Source: Pristionchus mayeri (lineage: Eukaryota > Nematoda > Chromadorea > Rhabditida > Neodiplogasteridae). From it: a stretch of DNA of 64,000 bases. Made by a program: the position numbers and the translations under genes. The notes beneath the pieces were generated by a model. That model did not search any database. It had not been told where the DNA came from and was given only the letters and a program-made list of their open reading frames with translations. How positions within the stretch are numbered: position 1 is the first letter of the stretch; every line of letters starts with the position of its first letter. Of the stretch, positions 15,201-25,400 are shown piece by piece. The stretch is taken from positions 32,097,469-32,161,468 of the forward strand of contig BTRK01000005.1 of the NCBI GenBank assembly GCA_036245805.1. The letters run 5' to 3'.

Positions 15201-15512
15201 CTCTCGCTTCAGCTTGATACCATAAGGCGTTCCTGGATCGTCCCCCCACTACACCCACACAAAGCACCGCATCTGCACTGGAACCAGCTGGTCCCGAAAT
15301 GCTTCCATATTTCTCTCCATCTCCACGCTCTCTTCTGTCCGTCAGTGCGCAATGAGTAAAGGGCATGCGGACATCACAAGGAATCACCTGTTCTCATCGG
15401 TGTCCGGGGTGCCATAGAGAGGCGCCGCTTCTCCCCAGATGGATTCGCGCTTTCCGCCGGCTCCGGTTCCGGAACTACTCGACGGCTTCTCAGCCGACTC
15501 CTCGACGGGCAT
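251..15512 (-). CDS. SLC4-family bicarbonate/anion transporter (abts-like), 34 coding exons
   Basis: Membrane transporter of the SLC4 family (Cl-/HCO3- exchange or Na+-coupled HCO3- transport at the plasma membrane). Coding exons read on the minus strand: 15388-15512 (ATG at 15512), 14993-15054, 14590-14639, 14432-14519, 13412-13492, 13246-13293, 11632-11735, 11369-11441, 11110-11192, 9998-10120, 8779-8853, 8477-8581, 8040-8114, 7802-7888, 7451-7523, 7246-7363, 6835-6896, 6652-6708, 6358-6481, 5991-6072, 5824-5920, 5660-5757, 5374-5442, 5048-5176, 4723-4764, 4477-4581, 4316-4420, 3910-3972, 3609-3731, 3442-3549, 2994-3118, 2786-2855, 1764-1832, 251-394 (TAA). All phases join; the sum is 3042 bp, 1013 residues. 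The cytoplasmic domain carries WRETARW.KFEEDVE (about residue 90), [16 protein letters not shown] (about 270) and the [14 protein letters not shown] strand. The membrane domain runs from about residue 450 to 966 and includes [10 protein letters not shown], an NIT glycosylation sequon near 640 in a Cys-containing loop, and [19 protein letters not shown]. The C-tail has YLDDPMP. Nematode abts genes are the closest named relatives I know; which paralogue is not decided. Confidence 0.95.
556..1713. repeat. 1.16-kb imperfect palindrome in the last SLC4 intron
   Basis: The two halves are inverted copies meeting at about 1195-1265. The left end (CACGGATCTTCTGTAA near 562) matches the reverse complement of the right end near 1710, and the inner parts (890-1190 against 1265-1560) are nearly identical. 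It fills most of the intron between the 69-bp exon at 1764-1832 and the last exon at 251-394, ending about 50 bp from the former. No transposase is visible, so a foldback or MITE-type element is the likely nature. Confidence 0.85.
6155..6227 (-). tRNA. tRNA-Tyr (GTA), intronless, possibly a degenerate copy
   Basis: A 73-nt cloverleaf can be folded: 7-bp acceptor stem with a G-G mismatch at pair 4, D-arm GCTC/GATC with one mismatch, anticodon stem GAGGA/TCCTT, loop TTGTAGA giving anticodon GTA, and T-arm ACTGG/CCGGT with loop TTCGAAT. The box B-like GGTTCGAATCC is intact. Nuclear tRNA-Tyr genes of animals normally carry an intron right after the anticodon, and none is present here. It lies on the same strand as, and within an intron of, the SLC4 gene. 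The two stem mismatches and the missing intron leave open a pseudogene or retrocopy; no encoded CCA is seen. Confidence 0.75.
9370..9582 (-). CDS. Possible nested 70-residue open frame in an SLC4 intron
   Basis: An ATG-to-stop frame in the intron between the SLC4 exons at 8779-8853 and 9998-10120, on the same strand. The composition looks protein-like (balanced residues, for example the stretches [13 protein letters not shown] and [16 protein letters not shown]), unlike the Ser/Leu-rich frames of nearby pyrimidine tracts. No domain is recognised, and no promoter or splice context stands out. It could be a gene fragment left by a duplication. Confidence 0.25.
   Translation of the reverse strand: MNAIVCNDPFLLCFKWDSKGQREDFQQCLSDISFSMNFENSDFALTLEDQNQAVNIYCVGPNKCEAVRHS
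14527..14986. repeat. Trinucleotide microsatellites in SLC4 introns
   Basis: A TTA/TTG-rich run at about 14530-14575 and an AAC/AAT-rich run at about 14939-14986 flank the 50-bp exon at 14590-14639 and the next exon at 14993. They are simple-sequence tracts with no coding content of their own. Confidence 0.7.
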
Positions 15513-16068
15513 CGCTCCGTCTACTAGTGAGACTAGGCCCCTCGGCTCTATCCTGCCTCCTCCTTCCCTCTTTCTCTCTCTGCTTCAGTCCTGCTCTGCT
15601 TCTTCCTCCTTCTGTTCCCTCTCCTCCTCCCCCCCCAATCGATCTCTTATAGTGAAGCCTGAGGCCTACTCCCCCTCCCTCTCCCTCACAATGGTCTCGT
15701 TTCCTCTCTTTCTCTCGCTGCTCTCCTCGGTTTCCGCACTCTCTCACTTCCTCTCTCCGTCTCGCGTTCTCTCTCGCTAGCAGCGCGCGTCGTTGGGGCC
15801 AAGAACCAGTCGCGTCCAGAGACGCTGCTCCCTCTTCCCATCCCCCGCTCTCTCGCGCCGTCTGACTTACGACAGAATGTGTAGGATGACGAGACTCAGT
15901 CCCATTGCTCTCGATTTCAGGGATCCCCGTATTTCATTTCGTCCTGCGAGCTGAAGAGGGCGCTATTTTAGGTCCTCCTCTGACCTGGCCTCTCGAGTGA
16001 GGGGTGCACCCAACGTCATGGGGCAACCCCCCGCGAAACCTACGCCTGTTAGGAATGGCGAGAGGGCA

Positions 16069-16150
16069 CTAGGTCGGATGAGAACTATGACGTCATGGCG
16101 GCATTGATGCATAAAAGGCGTCATGACGTCATAGTTCTCATCCGACCTAG
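16069..16150. promoter_or_regulatory. Hairpin with two perfect CRE sites upstream of the SLC4 gene
   Basis: A 29-bp arm at 16069-16097 is perfectly repeated in inverted orientation at 16122-16150, with a 24-bp spacer. Each arm carries the palindromic octamer TGACGTCA (16088-16095 and 16124-16131), the consensus for CREB/ATF bZIP factors. The hairpin lies about 0.56 kb upstream of the SLC4 start codon and about 6 kb before the first exon read for the divergent channel gene. A regulatory role is inferred; the perfect inverted repeat could also be a small foldback element. Confidence 0.5.
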
Positions 16151-17465
16151 CACCGGACGAGAGAATGTGCGATATGGAGAGAGCGGAAGAGGACAGTGAT
16201 CTGCCTCTCATTCATAAATTAGTCACTCGCCCGAATGGCTCACAATAGACAAGGAGGAACTGAGGCTCTCGCGAGATGAGACCCATAGTAAACAGGGAAT
16301 AATGGCTGATGGAAGGACTGAGGGGGCAAACCACTCGCGAAATCACGGGGAGGGCGCTTTGGCTGTGAAATGCTTCACAAAGAAGCAACACTGCAGCTAC
16401 TACAGTGTAGAAGCGATGAGATTATAAGCAAAATCATCACAACGGCACTAGGTCACATCTCAGTCATAACTTATGACTCATAAGCAAATCAGAAACAGAG
16501 ATAACCACGAAATTCACAACCACTATTAAAAAACTTGAAAAAAAAACCCTTAAAAACCAAGAAGCATCCCATTTCTCCACGAATAACTGAATTCCACCCT
16601 TGAAGCCTTTTTCCGCCCAGTTAAAATTTCATGATCGAACATCGCCACCAGGAGGAAACTCCAACGTGCAAGTTCGCCATTCAACTACTTTCAGAAGTAT
16701 CGCTTCAACTCACCTATAGCGGCTTCTTCTCTCTCCACTAGTCTAGACTAGCCACGGGGGTGGTGCTGCTCTCGCTGCAGCGGCTGCAGCCAGCCAGAGG
16801 AGGGATGGGAGTGAGGCTGCTGCAGATGACGTCACTCTCTCTCCCCTGCTGCAGTCGACGGTCGTCCGGTTGCACGCCACTGCAATGGAAATAATGAACA
16901 TCGACGGTGGAAGAACGAGCTCTGCATATCGACGAGATAATAGTTGTGAGCATGGAGGAAGGTCGAATCGTAGCAATAATGCAAGAAATAGACTAGCTTT
17001 GAGAGGATTGTGGAACGTAAAGCACATGGGTGGGGATATGGAACATCTGATGAGTGGAGTTATGGGATAAACAGCGCTGATAAAATGACGAGAGAACGGA
17101 AGAAATCGGAGGAGCAGATATTGAATTGACACAACGTCAGCAGAGGGAGAGAGAGGGGGGGAGATCGTATAGAATCCGCAAAAAAATACATGTGAATCAC
17201 TATTAACAGCTACTGGAGCAAGAGAGGGAGAAGGAATGGATAGGCGAACTTGGGTGCACGATTCGGTCACAACCGGAACATGCAGAGGAAGATAATAGAG
17301 TCCATTTAGTGTGCAGAAAAAAGAGTATAACTCAACTGGAAATTAGTAGTAGTTATCACCTATCTCCACATCTAGAGCTTCCGGTGAATTGAGCATATTG
17401 TGGGTTCTAATTCGAAGAGCAATGAAGAGCAATGTCTCAATTTCGCATGTTCTCTCTCTCTCAAC

Positions 17466-17965
17466 NNNNNNNNNNNNNNNNNNNNNNNNNNNNNNNNNNN
17501 NNNNNNNNNNNNNNNNNNNNNNNNNNNNNNNNNNNNNNNNNNNNNNNNNNNNNNNNNNNNNNNNNNNNNNNNNNNNNNNNNNNNNNNNNNNNNNNNNNNN
17601 NNNNNNNNNNNNNNNNNNNNNNNNNNNNNNNNNNNNNNNNNNNNNNNNNNNNNNNNNNNNNNNNNNNNNNNNNNNNNNNNNNNNNNNNNNNNNNNNNNNN
17701 NNNNNNNNNNNNNNNNNNNNNNNNNNNNNNNNNNNNNNNNNNNNNNNNNNNNNNNNNNNNNNNNNNNNNNNNNNNNNNNNNNNNNNNNNNNNNNNNNNNN
17801 NNNNNNNNNNNNNNNNNNNNNNNNNNNNNNNNNNNNNNNNNNNNNNNNNNNNNNNNNNNNNNNNNNNNNNNNNNNNNNNNNNNNNNNNNNNNNNNNNNNN
17901 NNNNNNNNNNNNNNNNNNNNNNNNNNNNNNNNNNNNNNNNNNNNNNNNNNNNNNNNNNNNNNNNN
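17466..17965. other. Assembly gap of exactly 500 N
   Basis: 500 unresolved bases, probably a placeholder length rather than a measured one. The left flank ends in a CTCTCTCTC pyrimidine run, so a simple repeat may have broken the assembly. Any promoter or exon of the two divergent genes that lies here cannot be seen. Confidence 0.99.
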
Positions 17966-20900
17966 GTCACGAGATTTACACGATAGTTATTCAAAATACG
18001 ATTATTGGTCGAATGAAAAAAATGCACTCCGCACCAATGGAGGAAGCGGAGCTGACGTACATACAAAGATGCTCGAGCACTAAACCCGTCATACTAGATA
18101 CGCGTCGGAAAGCTGCTAAAAAATAGAAGCGGACATGCTTCGCATTCCATTGGGAGTTCTTCACAGTGGGAATGGCCTGGAAGACTCCTTATTCTGCGTG
18201 CTCAATCACCTCCCTGGCCGGTGAGAGAGCACGCGGAATGAAGAGAGTCATTTATTGCCAAGTCATTTCTACTGTAGGGGGACAAGGTATTAAATGATAG
18301 CTACAATTCCTTCTTAGTTACGCGTGCCTACACCTGTCTGATCGAGATAGCGCAGAATGAAGAGATGACAATTCCTTGGAAGCCATCTCTACAGTGAGAG
18401 AAGTAGGAAAGACGTCGATCGTCTGCGTCACTCCGCCTATTCTTAGATGGTCGCACAAGAGGTAACAGATATCGTCAACCCCGCCCCATGGTTCGGTCGA
18501 ACCACGATGGCTTCACTACGTCACACCCGATTCCTTAGACGGCCAGTGGGAATAGAGAGTGTGCGAAAGTGAGAGAATGGCAGACGGTTAGGGATTCCTC
18601 CGCACGATTCCTGATTGAAACGGAGTGATCTACGACTTGTAATCGAGCTCAGATAAGGATGATCTCTCCGAATCGGACGGAAAATCACCGCCATTCGAAA
18701 AGATCGGATTGAAAGAGGCGTCTGATAGGGATGGCTCCGTGAGAAATGGCTCTCATCATTTTGCGTGCTCTTTCACCCTACTAATTCTGCAGAGATAACT
18801 CAACGATGAGGATTAATTTCTTGCCAAGCCACCTCTTAGGGAGGAATTGCACGAGTTTGACGTGGAAAGCGCGCGAGGGTCGGTGAACAATGAAACAAGC
18901 ACAGTGGCAGTAGCGGGAATTTGATAGATCTGAGCCAGAGTGCAGTCGATTAGTCCGAGATTCAAGGAAGGAGGGAGGAAAGCGGGATGAGTTTCAGACC
19001 TTCTTTGAATGCAATTCAACAACACTAGGCTTCAATCGTTCATCTACGAATGTGCGTACATCAAAATCTAGCAACAAATTCGTCAGAACGACTTCGCGAT
19101 GCTCAAATCTGCACCAGAATGCCATGCTTTGAACGTGGCACAATCATAACAGAGAATCAGTGGAATCGATAGTGGAGAAACAAGGGAGTGAATCGCACCT
19201 CAATAGCGAGTACTCACTCGCTGCCTGATAACGAGGATTCCGATAGGGATGGAGAGTACGACCGATAAATCAGATTGACGAGTGGTTGGATGATCATGAT
19301 AAGCGAGGGAATCTTTGACACTTCTTCCGGGTAGGTACATACTTCTAACATTGATGTACATATACCATTTTACTCAGGCAAAGGTTTGCCTGAACTTTTC
19401 ATATCTCATGCAAGCTCAGTGAGATTAGAACGGTGTCGTATGATAAGAACGGTGAGCATTTTAAATGAACGTTCATTCTCTTTCTATTCACTGTTCAAAA
19501 AATGAATGAAAATGCACGAAGTACATAGTTGCGAACTCCCCTTGTAGCCTCGTGCTTGTTTGCATTCCGACTCCCCGCCCGCTTTTCAAAAGAAGCTTCC
19601 GAACATCAGCTATAAGTTTGCCGAGTACACAAGTAACAGAGAGGGATGAAACTGACCTCATGACGTCGCACGATCGTGAACCGAATTTACAACTTCGAAA
19701 ACTCATTCCCGACAATCGCCACCCCTTTTTCACGTAAATTGTTTAAAACTCTATTCAAAACCTAAATGATTTTGCTAACAGGCAACAAACTAATCTGAAT
19801 TCCCTACATTCTGTTTTGAGATGGAACGCATTTGCTTTACGCGCGAGAAATCAGAGAGAATATTTCGTCCCGCTTTCTCTCACTCGAAATCCACGTTTCC
19901 AGTTCTTGACCTCACGTCGTGAAATGATCAGTAGAAGCGAAAGAGAGGGTGATGGAATCGTCGTAGTTTTCTAGTGATAAGAAGTGGTCAAGATCTAATC
20001 AGCAAAAGAAGAAGCAACACGAGAAGAAAGAGATGGGGAGCATTTAAAGTTTCCTCGAGTGGAGATGAAAAGTGGAGATGAATGCACAGCTGTAAAGATC
20101 ACTGGCGAAATGGTTCGCCTGTGGTGGAAATGGCTGGTTTATGTCAGATACTAAAGACACCAAAAGCTATGGGATGCGAGAGCTGTAGGGATAGTAGTAA
20201 ATTCTAGTGATGGATCGGACCTACAAGTACGAGAAAGTGTTGAGCGACAATGCTGAACCCTTTTTCAGTTGAACTCCTAGCGAGAGAGCACGCAAAATGA
20301 GGAAAGTGTGAAATGCTTCATCGTAACAGCGGTTACATCAAAATACAAGAGCGGCGTAGTCCAAGATCAGAAGAGAAATCAGTGAGAGGAGTGGAATCTC
20401 GTCTCTTCATTCTATGCAGTCTATCACTGACAAGAGGGGAAGAAAGAGTACGGAAATTGGAGAGAATCAGACGGAAAGGCGACGCGAAATTTCTTCTTAC
20501 ACTGGCGAAATCCACGCGAGATTGCGGGAGTGCGATGAAAAATGAGAGAGGAGGAATGAGGGGGAGAAGCGAGATGATCGCCGGTTTGCACATCATGGAA
20601 TATCAACACTTCCGGAAAAGGTTTCTCCAGCCATCTTCGTTTTTCTTCATTTCAAATAGATTTGGATGAGCATAATGACGGATCTAGCAATGATTTTGGA
20701 AGAATTTCCCCGAGCAATTTCTCTGACAATGAACCGGTGACGCATCAGGATGCTGGGTGCAAGAGTGCGTGAATGGAGGAATCAGTTTATAAAATGATTA
20801 GATTAACTGAATAACGATCGACGAAATTTTAATTATTTTTAAAATTTCGAATGCTTGAATGCTCTCTGAATCACAATGATGTACCCAGAAATCTAATCGC

Positions 20901-21120
20901 TCTTCAACTTATAAGTTTCAGTAGTTCTGATAAGTTGAGTCCTTGAACACTCTTTCTGCAATCGGAACCCCTCAGAAATCAGAATGAAATCTACTCGATT
21001 CTTCCCCTAAAAATAGACGCCTTCAAAGATCGGCACGCGCTTATCCCTATCATTTATGAATTCCACACGCGGTTGGTCTCAGCAGAAACCAGTGACGTGT
21101 GATCGCCTGATTCTCTCCAT

Positions 21121-21282
<162 letters not shown>

Positions 21283-22167
21283 GTCTCTAACCGACAAGAG
21301 AGCATACTGATGCGATGCTAAAAATTACTTCAAAGACAGGATCTTTGCGTGTTTTCCCAGCAGAAATTTGACAAAGATCCGATCTTTGCTGCGCTTTTTT
21401 AACATCACATCACTGAAGAGAGGCGATAAGCGAGAGAAGACGAGAAAGCACGCAGCAGCGAGAGAATCAGACGAGAAAGTGGGATGCACCGTCGAATTCG
21501 TAACAGAGATCAGATGCTTTGTCGGTGCAGGAGAAAGGCAACAGCATATATCACCTGCTTTACGTGCTTTCGTTACGAATCAGATAACGAGGGAAGTGTG
21601 TAGTCTGACGAGATCCTAATCATAAGATTGAAGAATAGCGAAACGAAGAACTTCGGCTTTAGTAGGTAGCAAGTGCAATTTCATCATAGTAGTAAGGCAG
21701 GCTCGAAATGTGTAAGAGGCTCGCGCTTGGAGCACTTTTCATTGCTCTTTACCTTCTCAATTATGCCCTGCTTTCTCTCTCAGTCCGAGATAGCGTGTGA
21801 CATTGAGATAGTCTCGTCTCTCCTAGCCCTCGTCATTAGTGACATTCAAGATGTTTATGTAAGGATGAGTAGCACTCTCCTCATTTCTCTTGATCTCTCG
21901 TTTTCTCTAACTATCGAGAGAGTGTAAATATGGACAGAGTAAATCCTTCGGCATTCCTTCACAAATTCGACATTTGAACGTTGGCCATGGAACGTTGGAC
22001 AGTCATTTCAACGTTGAAAATGCCAATGCTGTCATTTCCAAGACACAAATATCGCTCTGAGATAACAATAGTTATTGCAAGAAAAAGTCTTCAGAATTCT
22101 GTAATGCCCAAGATTATTGCTTGCACTTTCTCTAAATATTTCTGATCGATAATTAATTATGTCAGAC

Positions 22168-22264
22168 TAGTGCAAAACATAATTATGTAAGACTAGTGCA
22201 ACTCCCGCGAGCCCAGTCTCGAAGACGGGATGTACCTTTACCTTTACCTTTTAGTGCAAAACAT
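22168..22264 (+). mobile_element. Short retroposon tail with target-site duplication
   Basis: The 13-mer TAGTGCAAAACAT occurs at 22168-22180 and again at 22252-22264. Between the copies is a GC-rich piece containing AGCCCAGTCTCGAAGACGGG and ending in a repeated TACCTTT tail. A variable-length direct repeat around a piece with a short-repeat 3' tail is typical of SINE or 5'-truncated LINE insertion. A related insert lies at 23702-23774. Confidence 0.55.
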
Positions 22265-22498
22265 CTCCGAATCCTGGAATCACATCAATTTCCCTCGTCG
22301 ATGAAACAGAACTGAATTCGATAGTGCAATGAAACTAATGAGAAGAGCAGAAAATGGACATGAAAATGTGCAGAGGAATGAATCTGTCCCAGAGTAGCAC
22401 AATTAAGAGCTCGTCAATAATGAAAAATTAGGCAAAACCCACCCAATATTTTTTTAAATATCGTAATTTTCAGTTCTCGTCTCTCTTTCCTCGTGCAG

Positions 22499-25400
22499 GA
22501 TCGATTGCATCTTCTCGTGAGCGAAGTGAAGAGAAGAACCAGTGACGTCAAAGAGGTCACTTGATCTACCGATTATCGATTAGATTCATTTGAAATAGTA
22601 CTCCAGTATCTGCTCAAGGTCTGGCTTAGGAATATGCAGTCTCTTCATTCTGCATGCTCTCTCGCTAGTCATATAGGCCTAGAATGAGGAGGGACATCCA
22701 TCTCTAACCTATTCAAGATTATGTCCATCTTCCTTGAAATGTCCGTAAGCTCAGTCAGTCAGAGTGAAAAGGGTGTATTGACAATAATTTCGAAAATATA
22801 ACTATGGAATGGTTGCAGACCCTTCTGAAAGAGGCGGAGGAGGAGGAGATCGCGTCAGTTGGGAAGCCACTGGAGAGACAGTCCTCACTCAGCTCACTCA
22901 TCGGAATTGATGTAAGCAGTGTATTTTGAGGCAATTAGATCTACTAATTTCACCTGATCTTTCACTCGGTGTGATAGTTGAGAGTGTGTGTGAAATGCAA
23001 CATGAGGAGAGACAATCTTCCTGAATCTCCCGTTCTTGTAAGAGAGTATGGAAAGTCAGGCTTAATTTTATCTCTCTCTATGTTTAAGTCCATTATATCC
23101 ACGAGAGACATTTCTTAATAGCAAAATTAAATCGTTCCTTTTTTAAAGATAGTATGAAATGAGTTTCCGTATTTCCCTTTCAACTGTTAAAATAGCAGAA
23201 CAATGATTTGTGACTGAGTTTTAGATGAAAGTAATAATTTACTCGGACTAGGTCTAGCGTCCGCAGTGAAATTCTCGTGACAAAACTACCGTATGCTACT
23301 TAGAGCTAAGAACTGTTTCCCACTGATACGTAATACGAGAGTAGAAAGTGTTTAAGATAACGACTTTATTAGCCTTACTTGAAAAATCCTGAGAGCAGCA
23401 AAGGGAAGATACAGCGAAAACTGACGATGACGTCGCACACGCGAACCAGAACGAGACTAACTGACTACGTGTTACAATTCAGACGATTCTATTACTTAGC
23501 ATACAGACTGGGCGAGGGAAATGGATGGGGACAAAGGAAAATTAGCTATGCAGTGTGGAGATGTAAAATGAGACGAGGGAAGAGAGAGGGAAATGCACAT
23601 GTAAATAAACACAGTTAACGATACAGCATTAGGTACTAGATACCGTACTCCGACTATTTTACAACAGTTAAAATAGTGATAATTTAGTGCTACATTGTTA
23701 TTACATATACAAAAGGTAAAGGTATTCCCGTATCAGGCACACAGGTCCTGCGGGGAGTAGAGTACATATACAAATAGTGAAAGTATTCATCTTCTAAGCA
23801 CGAAGTGGAAGAACTCGACGCGAAGGGACAACAGAGACAGAAGATCTCCCTTCTGAGGAGAACCGTCGACCCCAATTGTGAGTTAAGACGAATCTCCACT
23901 AGTTAGATTATGCAAGGGAATTGAAGTACAACTTATATGGCCCGATGATATGCAGATAGTATTACTTGTAGCAGAAGAGCGAGAGAGTAAGGGGCAAGCA
24001 CGGCGTTTTACAGGGGTGCGCGAGAGATGAGAGAGCGCAGAGAAAGAAAGGAATCTCTCGCGAATTTACACTCTCTCGATTGGTGTCGAAGCAATTTTTT
24101 TCTGGAAATTTCCATAGAATGGCGTGAAAGAGAGATTGTTCTCATTTCAGCCCGTTGGCACATGGCGTGGCTCTGTCTGCAGACCATCGCATTCCTCTAC
24201 AATGCAATCGTAATCCCACTGAGATGCAGTTATCCATATCAGACGAAGGTGAGAGGAGATCCCCATTGAGGGGAAATGGCCAATTAGAAATGAGATGTCA
24301 GAGGGTATCACAGTCGATAGTCGACAGTCGATGCAAAAGCTGATGAAGTCGACATCCCTGACGTTTCTACAATCTCTTGTTGTGCTTTGTTGGAGTCGAA
24401 ATTACACGTGTATGAAGATTTTGTAACCTGTTTCAGTAGTGGGGAATTTTTGATAAATCCATCTGTTTATTTGGCGACTAGAAATTTTGCTTTTGAGGGA
24501 TCACCAGGGAGACCTTTCTCAATCGTCGCTCAGGCTCACGCAGTGCAAAAAGAGTCAATTTGCAGCAGAATCTCGTTACTTGGTTGTTCTTCGACTATCT
24601 CTTCGATATCATCTACACTCTGGACATCTTCGTGTGGAAGCCGAGGAAGCAATTCATGATGGGAGGAATGCCCATTGTCAGTTTGTCCCAAATTCGCATT
24701 TATGAATCTCAATGAATGTGCCTGGAATTAGCATCAAAGCTCATTAGTTCGGCCCTTGCCTACAGGTCATGGGCCATGGGGCATACGAAATAGGTCAGAA
24801 ATCCCCGTAAAGTGCACATTACACTGAAATAGCGCTGGGATATATCATAATATTTCAAATATTGGATTTTTTTTTTGCAGAATTCAATACAGGCGACAAT
24901 GAAAACTTACTTCGTGAGCCGCGATTTCAAGATTGATCTTCTCTCTATGATACCCACAGGTAAAGGAAATGATGCAAAATATAAAAGTGGGCGGAGCTTG
25001 CCATATATAGAGTTGCATAGTCCATGTATCTACTTGATCAGCGCTTGAACGTGCGCATGAAGTAGATTAACTGGTTTCTCTTTCAGACCTTTGCTACATC
25101 TGGCTTGGTCCCTTTCCCATTTTACGCATTAATCGTTTGCTTCATTTCAAGGTAAGACGAGAGAGGGGACATTCTTCTTGTTCTTGAATTTCTCATCAAG
25201 CTGTTGAACTGCAAATAAACAAAACATGTGAAAAAATTGAAGCCTATGAATGGGATGGGACGGGAAAATCACTTAATTTCTAATATGTTTTTATGTGATG
25301 AAACCCAACATTTTTCGTTAATTTCCTTTGCTGAGATAAGGTTAGTCAATAACGGAAAACTCGTAGGGCGTGCGTTCAATCCTGTCTCTGATCGAAGAAA

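Noticed and set aside
15439..15780. Plus-strand Ser/Pro-rich frames over the SLC4 first exon
   Set aside because: Antisense to the first coding exon and its purine-rich 5' flank.
17389..18126. Long open frames across the N gap
   Set aside because: They are open only because the 500 N contain no stop; the flanks show no coding signal.
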